Shown here in pieces: positions 34,208 through 44,418 of a stretch of 64,000 bases of DNA (positions within the stretch are counted from its first letter, which is position 1; each line of letters opens with the position of its first letter). The position numbers and the translations under genes are program-made. This DNA is from Bacteroidota bacterium (GTDB taxonomy: Bacteria; Bacteroidota; Bacteroidia; UBA4408). The DNA is taken from the NCBI GenBank assembly GCA_963169745.1, contig CAUJCU010000017.1, forward strand, positions 62,001 through 126,000. The letters run 5' to 3'. A model generated the notes under the pieces. It was not told where the DNA came from and made no database searches. It saw nothing but the letters and a program-made list of their open reading frames with translations.

Positions 34208-36514
34208 TTATTTACGGCTCTCTTCTTGGTATTGGTTTACAGAGTAATAGCTTATTTGCTCTAGTGCCCAACCACTAACAGCTTTTTTTAATTTTATTCG
34301 CTTGGGTTGGTTGGGTTCAATCATCAGAAAGTTGCTTTTGAATTGTATTTCAGGGTTAACTTTGCTTTCTAAAAATAAACCACAAATTAGTTTATTGGTA
34401 CGTACCTCAATTTCACTATCATCAATCTTTTTAAGTTGAATATGGGCTTTTTTAAAAAAATATTCCTTTTCGGGATTTAATAAAAACAGCGTATCGTATA
34501 GAACTTGGTTATGATGTTGCAAAGATATCTTCTGATATGTTGCCGTATTATTTACCACTGAATTGGATGGCTTATGAATTTTTAAACCATTTTGAATGAG
34601 TTCTTTAACACTGCTGTTGTAATTTTCTTCGTGTATGACGCTCCCATCAAAGTCTTTAATTTGAAATACTATATGTAACTCTTTTTGAGTCGTGGAAAAA
34701 CTTTTGTTTAGGCTCAAATTGTAATTTCCTTGAGTATCAGGAATTAAGCTTAGAATATGTTGTATGGGAGGTACCTTTCTGTTTCCTTCAAAATCAATAA
34801 CAGACCAAGTTATACCCGGCCAACTTTCGTTAAACTGCCAAAACAACGAACCCGAGCAATACGGAAAGTTACTATAATGAGCACGATGAGCCATGCTTAA
34901 AGCCTTATATTGTATGTAAGTTGAGGCATATTGCCAATGCAATACTGTAGTCGGAGTATCTAAATATTGGGTTATATATTTTTGCAACAAACCTAGCCCT
35001 TGATAACCTAAAAAGCGATTCGAAAATTGAGTATTTAAAGCTTGGTTCCCATTAAGCTCGAAGTATTTATTAATAGAATAATTTGTAGGAAAAGAAGGTA
35101 AGCCAAACTCACTGGCAAACCGAGGAATTTGTGAAAAATAGTTTTCAATGGGATATTCGCCATGCCACACTCCCCAATAATGGTTGTCGCCAATTTTAAA
35201 ATCATCTTCTTTTCCCCAATTGCTTATCGGAGAAGAAGGAATGTAAGGTACCTTAACGGCCTGCTTTTGAATTTCTTCGGGAATAATTTTTTCAAAAAAT
35301 AATTGATAATCATGTATCATTTTTAGGCTGTCTTCTTTTGTGTATGCATACTTTTTCATCCAACCCCAATTTTTCCAGGCCACTGCCACCTCGTTGTTTC
35401 CGCACCATAACACTATTGATGGATGTTTCTTTAAGCGTTCCATATTTTGACTTACTTCTTCGCGTGCAGTACTGATCCACGATTCATCACCCGGGTACAT
35501 GGTGTTTGCAAACATAAAATCTTGCCAAATAGCTATTCGAAAACTATCAGCCAAAGCATAGAAATAATCATCTTCATACCATCCTCCCCCCCACACTCTA
35601 AGCATATTACAACCATAATCTTTTAATTCGTGAAATAACATTCGGTAAAAGTCATAGCGATTAGGAAATAATTGATTTTTTTGAAGATGGGCTGTATTTT
35701 TGTAGGTCTTTAATGGCAAAGGATACAAATTATAGGGAACATAGTTAGCCCCATAAATAAAAGTTGGGCGCTTATATGTTGTATTGTGAAATTCAAACGA
35801 TTGACCATGCAGGTCGTTTTTTTGTACCAAAGTATAAAAAGGCTGTACTTCTTCTTTTGTAGCGGTGTTTTCACGAGTTGTTCCAAAAGGAGTAATATTT
35901 ATCTTTATAGGACGCCAAATACCACAGCTTAGTAAACGTGGATTAATATCCCAGCCAAACTGAAAAGCGGCCTTTCTAATAAAGGGGCTTATTTTTATGG
36001 AATCTTTTTCGCCATCTGTCGGGTATATGATTTTACTTTGCATAGCTTTGTTTTTACCAATGCTTACCGGACTTCGAAAAACAATTTTCAATAAATTAGT
36101 ACCATTTCGCAAAAGCTTTGTAGCATCAGCTTTATATGCAACAAACATATTTTTACTTTTAAGTAACAACTGATTGTTTAGGTACACATCAGCATAAGTA
36201 TCAAGCCCTTCAAAAACAAATTCATAAGTATTTTCTTTGCGTACTTCTAAATTAAAGGCAGTAGAATAAGTAAACAAACTGTCTTCTACCCACGATAGTT
36301 TCTGGTAATTTTGATTTGTGTATGGGTTTTCAATAAGACGATTACATACTAAATCGTTTATATTACTTCCTGGAACCACAGCTAAATATTGTTTTTTGCT
36401 TTTTCCGATACTAAAATACCAGTCACAATAATCACTATCCAATTCAATTGTTTGAGCTTCAGTAGTATATCTCAATAGGAAAATAAAGCAGAAGAATAAT
36501 TTTAAACTTCTCAT
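34208..36514 (-). CDS. Glycoside hydrolase family 2 beta-mannosidase-like protein
   Basis: An exported glycosidase of 768 residues with signal peptide (MRSLKLFFCFIFLLRYTTEAQ). The GH2 layout is clear: N-terminal jelly-roll with TYADVYLNNQ, an immunoglobulin-like domain, a TIM barrel with NMLRVWGGGWYEDDYFY, acid/base Glu375 in WCGNNEV and nucleophile Glu469 in ASEFGLPSF. The GGGWYE and WCGNNE motifs are those of the mannosidase branch rather than galactosidases. Likely removes beta-mannosyl residues from glycans in the periplasm. It overlaps cutC by four bases, so the two are translated together. Slightly shorter than many family members. Confidence 0.9.
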   Translation of the reverse strand: MRSLKLFFCFIFLLRYTTEAQTIELDSDYCDWYFSIGKSKKQYLAVVPGSNINDLVCNRLIENPYTNQNYQKLSWVEDSLFTYSTAFNLEVRKENTYEFVFEGLDTYADVYLNNQLLLKSKNMFVAYKADATKLLRNGTNLLKIVFRSPVSIGKNKAMQSKIIYPTDGEKDSIKISPFIRKAAFQFGWDINPRLLSCGIWRPIKINITPFGTTRENTATKEEVQPFYTLVQKNDLHGQSFEFHNTTYKRPTFIYGANYVPYNLYPLPLKTYKNTAHLQKNQLFPNRYDFYRMLFHELKDYGCNMLRVWGGGWYEDDYFYALADSFRIAIWQDFMFANTMYPGDESWISTAREEVSQNMERLKKHPSIVLWCGNNEVAVAWKNWGWMKKYAYTKEDSLKMIHDYQLFFEKIIPEEIQKQAVKVPYIPSSPISNWGKEDDFKIGDNHYWGVWHGEYPIENYFSQIPRFASEFGLPSFPTNYSINKYFELNGNQALNTQFSNRFLGYQGLGLLQKYITQYLDTPTTVLHWQYASTYIQYKALSMAHRAHYSNFPYCSGSLFWQFNESWPGITWSVIDFEGNRKVPPIQHILSLIPDTQGNYNLSLNKSFSTTQKELHIVFQIKDFDGSVIHEENYNSSVKELIQNGLKIHKPSNSVVNNTATYQKISLQHHNQVLYDTLFLLNPEKEYFFKKAHIQLKKIDDSEIEVRTNKLICGLFLESKVNPEIQFKSNFLMIEPNQPKRIKLKKAVSGWALEQISYYSVNQYQEESRK

Positions 36515-37266
36515 ACTTTAAAAAACTGATTAAGCGTTGCTGTCATCATTCTTACCTTGCTTTCAGAAACCTGAACTAGGACATTATTTGCATTATGGTT
36601 ATTAAAAGGTAAATGATAATCGTTATGTTGGGATATTATCACTTTTTCGGATGCCGAAGAGTGAAAGCTGGTAAAGCCAACTGCAGCGAATTTTACAATG
36701 TTTTCGGCATTGACACCCGATCCGGGCATGATATTTAAGTTTTTCTTAATATGGTGTTGCATTTTTACTAAATTGTCTAAGCCATCTACAGCTTTTTCTT
36801 TACTTCCTGAACTTAAAATAGAGGCAACACCTAAGTCGTCTAAAAATCGGACTGATTCCGGAATATTGCTACACACATCAATAGCCCGATGAAATGTTAA
36901 AGAAGTTTTTTCACAAACTTTCTTCATATTTTCACAAAACTCACGATCAATTGATTGGTCATCGTTCAAAGCGCCAAAAACAATACCCGATACCCCGTTT
37001 TCAATAGCCACTTGAGCATCATATAGCATGGTTTGTTTTTCTGATTTATTGTAGCTAAAGTTCCCCCCTCGGGGGCGTATCATCACATATATGGGAATGG
37101 TGCTTAAATGCATGGCTGTTTTCAAACATCCTAATGAAGGAGTTGTACCGCCTACTTCGTACCCGCTGCAAAGTTCTACTCTATCGGCCCCGCCCTTAAA
37201 AGCACGATATACATCTGCTGCATGATAGCAACAAATTTCTAGTGTATAAGGTTTTTTGAGGAGCAT
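36511..37266 (-). CDS. cutC: CutC family protein
   Basis: 251 residues, TIM-barrel protein historically linked to copper homeostasis, with its real activity still debated. The family is recognised by LEICCYHAADVYRAFKGGAD, RVELCSGYEVGGTTPS, the IRPRGGNF loop and the GSGVNAENI segment. Cytoplasmic; no signal peptide. Four-base overlap with the downstream mannosidase gene and 19 bases from the upstream TPR gene, so probably part of one minus-strand transcript. The link to a glycosidase fits genomic neighbourhoods seen in Bacteroidota but gives no function. Confidence 0.92.
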   Translation of the reverse strand: MLLKKPYTLEICCYHAADVYRAFKGGADRVELCSGYEVGGTTPSLGCLKTAMHLSTIPIYVMIRPRGGNFSYNKSEKQTMLYDAQVAIENGVSGIVFGALNDDQSIDREFCENMKKVCEKTSLTFHRAIDVCSNIPESVRFLDDLGVASILSSGSKEKAVDGLDNLVKMQHHIKKNLNIMPGSGVNAENIVKFAAVGFTSFHSSASEKVIISQHNDYHLPFNNHNANNVLVQVSESKVRMMTATLNQFFKV

Positions 37267-37285
37267 ATCAAATTAACTCGTACTA

Positions 37286-39640
37286 TTAAAACACACTTGT
37301 ATAGCCGTTTTTAAAGTATTTCAAACTTTTTTCATTTTTTGTGTATTCGCTAACTTTTTCTTTATAATTGCTTATTCCGGCAGCTTTATCACGCAATCCA
37401 ATACTTTTCCCTAACTCAAACAGGTCGCTGTTTATATAGCGTAATTGATATTTTCGTTCAATGGCAATCTTAAATATTTGGAACGACTCATCGAGTTGCC
37501 CATTTTTCCTGTATTCATTAGCAATAAAGGCTAATGCCGAGTTTTTAAAGTTATCGAGAGCAAAATCATAAAAGCTTTTTTTAAGGATACTGAATTTATC
37601 GAGATCATATTGGCTGTAATAAGCCATGGCTTCTTTATATTTTAAAGTTAAATCTTTGTAAGAGCCTTTTGCTTGCATATCAATAATTTGATTAATAAAG
37701 CGCTGATATGTGGCAGGCGGTGTTAAGCGAATCTTTTCGTTATCGGCTTGTGATGTGTTTATGTTACAGTCTGGATTCTCTTTACGAATCTGAAGGGCTT
37801 TCTCTAATTGCTCTAGAGCTAAAATATAATTTTTAGCTTTTGCGTATTCTTGGGCTTTAGTAAAGAGCTCTTCAAACTTTGACATTGCGCTTTGGCAGGT
37901 GTGTTGTTTTAACTTTTCGGTAAAATCAGCTTTTTGAATGTTTAATTCATTGTCGCTATCCAGTTTGTAAAAAGTCTGCATTTCTTTTATGCTCCCTAAT
38001 TGTTGTTTTAGCCCTTCCCAATCATTTTTACCAACCAAATCATTTAAGCTGTTTAATTTTTGTTTTAACAAACCTCTAGCCGCTTGCTGCTCTTTACCTA
38101 ATGGAATAATAGAGGGACTAAAAGCGTATTTGCTTTCTAAATCATGAGCTGTTTCAAAATAGCCAATGGCAGTTCCTAAGTCATTATTTTCAATACTGGA
38201 TAGTGCAAGTGCTACAGCATCTTTATAATCATTATATTTTAATATCCGCTCTGTTTGTGTTTCGGCACTTTTGTCTGAAATATTATCAGAACTGTATTTT
38301 AATGCATAATTTTTGGCCTCATTAAACTTGTTGTAAGCTTCGTTTGTGTGCCCTGATTCGGACAGTTTTTTAGCTTCAGCTAAAAGTGTATTATATAAGG
38401 CCACGCGACAGTTCCTTATTCCCAATTTAATGGCATCGTTGCATGGAACACCGTTAATTTCACGGCAAATTCTTTGAGCCTTATCGTAATATGACAATGC
38501 TTCATTTATTTGGCCTTTTTTGGTTAATTCTTCACCTTTTTCAATATACCCTATTGAAATATTCTTAAATAGATTAAGCGCATTTTGATACATCGTGGGA
38601 TCTGGGTTCATGCTAAACCACAGCTCACGCAGTTTCAAATCGGCCTCTACCAAATTATCTTCTTCAAACTTAAGGTTGGCTAATTGATAGGCAGATGGGG
38701 CAAAAGCCGGATTTATAGCTAAAGATTTATGGAACATGATTTGTGCTTGGCTGTTATTTTTAGCAGCAAGAGCTTCTAAACCTTTGGTATAGAAATAGGA
38801 ATCAAGGGCACTGTATGCCATATTTACGGACAAACGTTTTTGAGCCAGTACATTTCGTAAAGCTGCTGTTCGGCCCAACAAATTAATTGGGTCGTAAGCT
38901 GTAAGCTGCAAACTTGTGGTATAATTTCGAGTCTCAATGAGGTTTATGTCGTTTTCTACTTGTTGTAAAATTTGTGTAGTACCTTCTATATTATCAGGGC
39001 TAACAAACACAATAGACGATAATTTAACTTGTGCATTATCTAAAACCATACTGCTATTGTAATAATCATTAATAATGCCTACACGGTAGTTAAAATCAGT
39101 CACAGTTTGTTGATCATAAAAAAGCATCATGTTAACAACCTGCACGGCTAGCCTTTGAGAGCCTACAGGAACCATATTGGTATTGATAGTTGTAGCGTAT
39201 CCATTTGCTTTATTCAAGTTTGATAGCTGAAAGCTACGGAGTGGGTTTCCTCTTTCATCAACAATATTTAGCAAAATGTTGATTGTGCTTGGCATGAGCA
39301 TGTCACCTATAAAAAAGCCACGGTAAGTAACATCACCAGAGGCTTGTATCATTTTGTTATTGATATTAATTTGCATAAAATTATTTACCAAACCTAAATC
39401 AATTTTTTGGTCAAAACTAATGGAGTAATTGACTAATGAGGGCATTTTATTGTTTCCTGCAGCAATTGCATCAATAATCGTTTTCGATATTTGGGGGCTT
39501 GATTGCAGGTTTCCGGTGTGATACTTAAAAGTATAATTGGTAGTATTGCTGTATAAAATTACTTGACTTTGTACAGGAGTGTGGCATATACTTGAAAAGC
39601 ATAACAACACCCAAAACAAGGGTTTAAAAACTGTGTTCAT
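37286..39640 (-). CDS. Large secreted TPR-repeat protein, hypothetical
   Basis: 784 residues from the ATG at 39640, which starts a signal peptide (MNTVFKPLFWVLLCFSSICHTPVQS); the in-frame ATG at 39679 adds a non-signal segment and is rejected. The first 240 residues are beta-rich with no recognised domain. The rest is built of TPR-like helical pairs (ALAAKNNSQAQIMFHKSLAINPAFAP; ALSYYDKAQRICREI; AIGYFETAHDLESK; ALEQLEKALQIRKENP). Probably a periplasmic scaffold. A -7 box TACTTTTG lies at 39690-39697 on the minus strand. Confidence 0.8.
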   Translation of the reverse strand: MNTVFKPLFWVLLCFSSICHTPVQSQVILYSNTTNYTFKYHTGNLQSSPQISKTIIDAIAAGNNKMPSLVNYSISFDQKIDLGLVNNFMQININNKMIQASGDVTYRGFFIGDMLMPSTINILLNIVDERGNPLRSFQLSNLNKANGYATTINTNMVPVGSQRLAVQVVNMMLFYDQQTVTDFNYRVGIINDYYNSSMVLDNAQVKLSSIVFVSPDNIEGTTQILQQVENDINLIETRNYTTSLQLTAYDPINLLGRTAALRNVLAQKRLSVNMAYSALDSYFYTKGLEALAAKNNSQAQIMFHKSLAINPAFAPSAYQLANLKFEEDNLVEADLKLRELWFSMNPDPTMYQNALNLFKNISIGYIEKGEELTKKGQINEALSYYDKAQRICREINGVPCNDAIKLGIRNCRVALYNTLLAEAKKLSESGHTNEAYNKFNEAKNYALKYSSDNISDKSAETQTERILKYNDYKDAVALALSSIENNDLGTAIGYFETAHDLESKYAFSPSIIPLGKEQQAARGLLKQKLNSLNDLVGKNDWEGLKQQLGSIKEMQTFYKLDSDNELNIQKADFTEKLKQHTCQSAMSKFEELFTKAQEYAKAKNYILALEQLEKALQIRKENPDCNINTSQADNEKIRLTPPATYQRFINQIIDMQAKGSYKDLTLKYKEAMAYYSQYDLDKFSILKKSFYDFALDNFKNSALAFIANEYRKNGQLDESFQIFKIAIERKYQLRYINSDLFELGKSIGLRDKAAGISNYKEKVSEYTKNEKSLKYFKNGYTSVF

Positions 39641-39689
39641 TATTTTATTTTTCAGATTAGGATACAAGTACTGTACCAAACATTTATTA

Positions 39690-39697
39690 CAAAAGTA
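39690..39697 (-). promoter_or_regulatory. -7 promoter box of the TPR gene
   Basis: TACTTTTG on the minus strand (TAnnTTTG match), about 50 bp upstream of the ATG at 39640. No clear -33 element at proper spacing. Confidence 0.4.
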
Positions 39698-39716
39698 ATG
39701 TTTCCGACAAAATACA

Positions 39717-40439
39717 CTAATCCCAACCCGATGCTAAAACATCGGCCAAATGAAGTACTTTTAAGTCTAACTTTTGTTTTTTAATATATCCGTCAAGGTG
39801 CATCAAACAAGAGTAATCACAAGAAATAATATACCGGGCACCGGTGCTTAGTATAGTATCAATCTTGCTTTGAGTAATAGCGGAGGAAATGGGTTCATAT
39901 TTCAAGCTGAAGTTACCTCCAAAACCACAACATGTATCGGCATTAGGCAAATTAACCAAGTTTAGCCCTTTAACCTTTTCTAATAATACAAGGGGCTCAT
40001 TAACCAGATTGTAATTTCGTTGTGAAGTGCAGGTAGGCATATATATGGCTTTGCCTTCGAAAGTGGCTCCTATTGTTGATATTTTTAGAATGTTTACCAA
40101 GAAATCAGAAAATTCAAACATATTTTTCTGAATCTGCTTGCACTGGTTATGTAAAACGGAATTGTAAAACATGTCGCTGTACTGGTTTTTAATAAATCCG
40201 GCACACGAAGCAGATGGTGTAACGATATATCTTTCGTTCAAAAATTCTTTTATGAACTTCTCTCCTACTTCTTTACAGTCATCCCAATGACCGGAGTGAA
40301 AAGCGGGTTGCCCACAGCACGTTTGATCCACATTGTAATTTACGGCACATCCAACTTTTTCAAGTACTTTAACCATGTTTAACCCTGTTTCGGGATAAAA
40401 CTGATCGATGTAACATGGAATAAAAATATCTACAATCAT
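39717..40439 (-). CDS. LutA/YkgE-like (Fe-S)-binding protein with two cysteine-rich domains
   Basis: 241 residues from the ATG at 40439 (MIVDIFIPCYIDQFYP). It has the two CCG domains of the lactate-utilisation LutA/GlpC-type family: first CCGQPAFHSGHW (about 48-59), second PTCTSQRN and CCGFGGNFSLKY (about 150-175). These bind a noncubane or 4Fe-4S cluster and serve in electron transfer for lactate or glycolate oxidation. LutB and LutC are not in the window, so the partner is unknown. It follows fumarylacetoacetase by 13 bases and is likely co-transcribed with it. Confidence 0.88.
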   Translation of the reverse strand: MIVDIFIPCYIDQFYPETGLNMVKVLEKVGCAVNYNVDQTCCGQPAFHSGHWDDCKEVGEKFIKEFLNERYIVTPSASCAGFIKNQYSDMFYNSVLHNQCKQIQKNMFEFSDFLVNILKISTIGATFEGKAIYMPTCTSQRNYNLVNEPLVLLEKVKGLNLVNLPNADTCCGFGGNFSLKYEPISSAITQSKIDTILSTGARYIISCDYSCLMHLDGYIKKQKLDLKVLHLADVLASGWD

Positions 40440-40452
40440 ATTGTATTTTGAG

Positions 40453-41706
40453 TTACAATGCCGGTAATACTTTAGCCCTGGCTTCGCCAAAACCTACCCT
40501 AATGGAGTTTGTTTGAGCAAACGCACGCATAATAACCGTATCTTTATCATGAATAAATTTTCGTTCCGAGCCATCAGGCATGGCAATTGGCTTAGTGCCG
40601 CGCCAGGTAATTTCCAACATACTACCATAAGCACTTGGGTCGTTTCCACTAATAGTTCCCGAAGCATACATATCACCAATTTCAATATTGCAACCATTTA
40701 CGCTATGATGAGCCAATTGTTGGTTCATATTCCAATACATGTATTTGTAGTTGGAATTAGAGACTTGTTTTTCTTGATCACTCCCCTCGGCCAAAATACT
40801 TACAGATAATTGAATATCAATATTCAAGTTTCCCTGAAATTCTAAATAAGGCAATACGGGAGGTGTTTGTTTTTCACCAGCAACTCGGAAAGGCTCAAGA
40901 GCTTCTAAAGTAACAACCCAAGGAGAAATGGTACTGCAAAAACTCTTGGATAAGAAAGGCCCTAAGGGTACATATTCCCATGTTTGTATATCTCGGGCAC
41001 TCCAATCATTGAATAGTACCATGCCAAAAATAAATTCACCAGCCTTATCAGTTGTAATAGTTTCGCCCAAGTTTGTTGCTTTTCCGGTAATAAAAGCCAT
41101 TTCTAATTCAAAATCGAGCTGTTTGCATGGGCCAAAAACGGGTGTTTCAACATCTGCAGGCTTCGTTTGTCCTTTAGGACGATGAAAATTAGTTCCTGAA
41201 ACGGTAATGGATGAAGCTCGGCCATGATATCCAATAGGAATATGACGGTAATTAGGTAGTAGGGCATTTTTGGGATCGCGAAACATACTTCCAACATTGG
41301 TAGCATGCTGTATGCTGCTATAAAAATCGGTATAATTACCCACCTTAACAGGCATTAACATATTAACTTCATGGTGTGCAAGCATGACGAGAGACTGGTG
41401 TAACGTATTTTGAGCCAGATTCCCATTACTATCCGAAAAAATATTGATGAGTTCGTTTCTTACCTGGCTTGTTACAGGTTTTCCTAAAGCTATAAAATCA
41501 TTTAAAAAACGAGCATCAAAAACAGGTTGACTAATATTAAAGTGACTTAAATATCCTAATCGGTTAATTTCAGATAGATTAATTACATAATCACCTATAC
41601 GAGTGGCAACAAAGTACTTTAAAGAATTTTTTAACTGGGCTATTCCAAAAGGAATATTAAATATACTGAAATCAGAATCTTTTGCTGTTTGTATCCAACT
41701 GGTCAT
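40453..41706 (-). CDS. fahA: Fumarylacetoacetase
   Basis: Last step of tyrosine and homogentisate breakdown, splitting fumarylacetoacetate into fumarate and acetoacetate. 417 residues, matching the family length. Visible landmarks: the N-terminal SH3-like part (SIFNIPFGIAQLKNS), MFRDPKNALLPNYRHIPIGYHGR, the metal-site region (DFELEMAFITGK), LFNDWSARDIQTWEYVPLGPF and GSMLEITWRGTKPI. Cytoplasmic. No other tyrosine-pathway gene is adjacent. A TATTTTTG box at 41732-41739 could be its -7 element. Confidence 0.95.
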   Translation of the reverse strand: MTSWIQTAKDSDFSIFNIPFGIAQLKNSLKYFVATRIGDYVINLSEINRLGYLSHFNISQPVFDARFLNDFIALGKPVTSQVRNELINIFSDSNGNLAQNTLHQSLVMLAHHEVNMLMPVKVGNYTDFYSSIQHATNVGSMFRDPKNALLPNYRHIPIGYHGRASSITVSGTNFHRPKGQTKPADVETPVFGPCKQLDFELEMAFITGKATNLGETITTDKAGEFIFGMVLFNDWSARDIQTWEYVPLGPFLSKSFCSTISPWVVTLEALEPFRVAGEKQTPPVLPYLEFQGNLNIDIQLSVSILAEGSDQEKQVSNSNYKYMYWNMNQQLAHHSVNGCNIEIGDMYASGTISGNDPSAYGSMLEITWRGTKPIAMPDGSERKFIHDKDTVIMRAFAQTNSIRVGFGEARAKVLPAL

Positions 41707-41731
41707 ATTTATATGTGCTATTAACTAGCTG

Positions 41732-41739
41732 CAAAAATA
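41732..41739 (-). promoter_or_regulatory. Possible -7 box of fumarylacetoacetase gene
   Basis: TATTTTTG on the minus strand, 26 bp upstream of the start codon. It fits TAnnTTTG but no properly spaced -33 box is apparent. Confidence 0.35.
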
Positions 41740-41786
41740 GAGATAAAATTTATTCATTATTTTAATAATTCAAAAGTAAGTAAAAA

Positions 41787-42824
41787 TCATTGTCTAAACT
41801 TAGATGCGTTTAGTAATGAGAACAATTTTATCTTTCTAATATAAAAATCGTAAACTATAGAGCCCTGATATACTCCTGAAATTTTTTTTAGTGGTTTCTG
41901 CACAGGGGCTGTTCTTCTATACTTGTTAAGATAAGACAAGGCCTTGTAAAAAGCTCTATGTGCTCGAAATACAGCCCAAGCATGTTGAGGTTTTAGGGTT
42001 AAGAGAAAATGAAAGAAAGCTACTCCATCAAGCAGCATGCGCTTAAATAATGTAGAAAGTAAATTTGTTTGAGGAAGGTTTTTGTATAATAAGAATAAAT
42101 TGTTCCTAAAGTTTAGATATGTTTTATTTGGACTTATAGTTGACAAAGTACCGCCACCCAAATGAAATACGGTAGCGTTGTGTATAAATAAAATTTTATA
42201 GCCCTTGTTTTTAAGTCGCCAGCATAAATCTATTTCTTCCATGTGGGCAAAAAAACGATCATCAAATCCATTTTCTTGTTTAAACAGTTCAGCTCTAATC
42301 ATCATACAGGCTCCTGTAGCCCAAAATATTTCGGTTTTGTTGTTGTATTGCCCTTGATCCTTTTCCAAGGCATAAAACAAGCGTCCGCGACAAAAGGGAA
42401 ATCCCAACTTATCGATGAATCCACCGGCTGCACCGGCATGTTCAAAAAGGGCCTTGTTCTTATAATCCAAAATTTTGGGTTGGCATGCTGCTACAGCAGC
42501 ATCATTTTTCATATTCAGATATAGTGGCTCTATCCACCCCGGACTTACTTCCACATCAGAATTTAACAAAACAAAATACGGACAAGAAATTTGTTGCAAA
42601 CCGAGGTTATACCCCCCGGCAAACCCTTTATTTTGTTTATTTTGAATAATTTTTACAGTATTAAAATTTGACTTAATAAAGTCAACACTATGATCTGTTG
42701 AAGCGTTGTCAATCACATAAATATCGGCTAAATTATGATTGGTATGCTTAAGTACCGAGGGTAAAAACTCACTAAGATGTTTTATACCATTCCAATTTAA
42801 AATAACTACAGCTATTTCCTTCAT
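41787..42824 (-). CDS. Glycosyltransferase family 2
   Basis: 345 residues, GT-A fold, inverting sugar transferase of the rhamnosyltransferase-like group. The start KEIAVVILNWNGIKHLSEFL, the VIDNASTDHSVDFI segment, the NKGFAGGYNLGL block and the DxD-type LNSDVEVSPGW are typical; the acceptor-side motif AHMEEIDLCWRLKNKGY follows at about 190-206. The C terminus is amphipathic and may sit at the membrane. Likely extends a surface glycan; donor and acceptor unknown. It precedes no other glycan gene here. The GWxTD gene lies 43 bp upstream in the same direction. Confidence 0.92.
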   Translation of the reverse strand: MKEIAVVILNWNGIKHLSEFLPSVLKHTNHNLADIYVIDNASTDHSVDFIKSNFNTVKIIQNKQNKGFAGGYNLGLQQISCPYFVLLNSDVEVSPGWIEPLYLNMKNDAAVAACQPKILDYKNKALFEHAGAAGGFIDKLGFPFCRGRLFYALEKDQGQYNNKTEIFWATGACMMIRAELFKQENGFDDRFFAHMEEIDLCWRLKNKGYKILFIHNATVFHLGGGTLSTISPNKTYLNFRNNLFLLYKNLPQTNLLSTLFKRMLLDGVAFFHFLLTLKPQHAWAVFRAHRAFYKALSYLNKYRRTAPVQKPLKKISGVYQGSIVYDFYIRKIKLFSLLNASKFRQ

Positions 42825-42867
42825 CTAAATAAAGGATTTAATGTGTTTCCAATAAAGAAAAAATAAT

Positions 42868-44340
42868 CTAACGACTAATGTCATACGCATCTCTTAGATT
42901 GGTGCCAAACTGGTCGTTGGCTTTTTCTTCATCAAAGCTTTTGTATATGGTGTTACGTTTGTTTAAGCGTGTTTGCCACCTGTCGTCACGCACTTCACCT
43001 AGCGCATCGGAGTGTATTAGTGGGTAATTGTTGCTTACTAGATCAGAATTCATAAATACAAATCTTCGGTTTGATCGCTGATTAATTTTATAATATTGCC
43101 AAAGTTCATACGGATATAAACTTGGCTCACGGTCATAAACCAGGCGAGAGTCCGGCTTACCATATTGCAAATAAACGCGTCCGCGATCGGTAGCATAACC
43201 TTTTCTGGTTTGTGTTTTAAACATTTTGTTTACTTCTTTTACTTGTTGAAGGTACTCATTCCAAGCTACTTCGGGGCTAAGGCTATTACGTTTTTGCCAA
43301 AAATTTAGAAAATATTTTTTCTTTTTCAGCACGTCATTACTTTTAATCACATTATCAGCATAATCCTTTTCTATTCTTGTTGAAATTGGATATAAATACT
43401 TAATGTATTCACTAAGGGTATCGGTGTTTAATTTTTGAACAAAGGAGTTTTCTACTGTAACAGACTCCATGTCGGTTTCAGGAGTTACAGCCTTGGGGTT
43501 GTTGCGTTGAAAAAAAATTCTTTGATCTGCTATTAATTTATTTTCTTTATCTCTGGCTTCTACAACCAAGTTGTAATTTCCGGATGATAAATTTGATATA
43601 TTTAAGGAGTTTAGTATAGGAATTACAGAGCTTGACTTTACTTTTGAAAAACGAAAATAATCGGACAATTTGATTTGACTTTCAAAAGTTTCGATAAAAG
43701 TGTTCAAAACCAAATTTTCTCCATCAGGAATATCCCTATTGCTGTTATACATTTCGGTATAAAAAAGTATTTCATTCTTACTTTCGGGGAAATAAGAACT
43801 TACATAAGGAATGATATGGTAACCGTTTTTGGATAAATTGTCCTTTTCTTCAGATTTGGCATAACTGTCAATTAACTCAATAGACGAAAAACCTGGAGTT
43901 TGAGTATTAAGTTCGACTTTTACTTGTTGCGAAAACTTAAATGATTGCGGTTGTGTATTTTTATTATCAACTATGCTTAAATCAAAAGTATAATCACCCG
44001 GCTTTAATAAAAAACGCTGTACATCAATAAAGTTTGCCTTTTTACTGATAGTGTCGTCATACTCGGGACTCAGTAAATTATATTTTCCGTAAGCAAAAAC
44101 CGAATCATGGCGCGAAAAGGTAATATTGATACGAATGTTGGCTTGATACTTTTTGTTTTCATTTAGGGCGTATGTTATACTTCTTGAATTGATACTTAAA
44201 TAAGTTTCTACAAAGTTTCCCTGACTAACCGAAATAAATTCAGACATCATAAGGTAGGCTTTAATGTTTTTAGCTTGAACCGAAAGGGCTGAAAATAAAA
44301 TACTTAAACAAGCAAATAGAAAGTGATGTCGTAGTTTCAT
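42868..44340 (-). CDS. GWxTD domain-containing secreted protein
   Basis: 490 residues with a signal peptide (MKLRHHFLFACLSILFSALSVQA). The C-terminal third carries the GWxTD-domain features common in Bacteroidota: SPEVAWNEYLQQVKEVNKMF, then RKGYATDRGRVYLQYGKPD and LYPYELWQYYKI. The N-terminal part is beta-rich. Function is unknown; the domain occurs in exported proteins. A TAATTTTG box (44355-44362, minus strand) just upstream could be its -7 element, partly overlapping the divergent tRNA promoter region. Confidence 0.88.
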   Translation of the reverse strand: MKLRHHFLFACLSILFSALSVQAKNIKAYLMMSEFISVSQGNFVETYLSINSRSITYALNENKKYQANIRINITFSRHDSVFAYGKYNLLSPEYDDTISKKANFIDVQRFLLKPGDYTFDLSIVDNKNTQPQSFKFSQQVKVELNTQTPGFSSIELIDSYAKSEEKDNLSKNGYHIIPYVSSYFPESKNEILFYTEMYNSNRDIPDGENLVLNTFIETFESQIKLSDYFRFSKVKSSSVIPILNSLNISNLSSGNYNLVVEARDKENKLIADQRIFFQRNNPKAVTPETDMESVTVENSFVQKLNTDTLSEYIKYLYPISTRIEKDYADNVIKSNDVLKKKKYFLNFWQKRNSLSPEVAWNEYLQQVKEVNKMFKTQTRKGYATDRGRVYLQYGKPDSRLVYDREPSLYPYELWQYYKINQRSNRRFVFMNSDLVSNNYPLIHSDALGEVRDDRWQTRLNKRNTIYKSFDEEKANDQFGTNLRDAYDISR

Positions 44341-44383
44341 AAATAACTTTTCTACAAAATTAAGAAATGATTTTAAAAAAAAA

Positions 44384-44413
44384 TTTTGTATTATGAAAAA
44401 AAAAGTACTTTTG
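44384..44413 (+). promoter_or_regulatory. Promoter of tRNA-Ser
   Basis: TTTTG at 44384-44388, 17-bp spacer, TACTTTTG at 44406-44413. The mature tRNA begins six bases downstream, the expected start distance. Confidence 0.7.
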
Positions 44414-44418
44414 CGCCC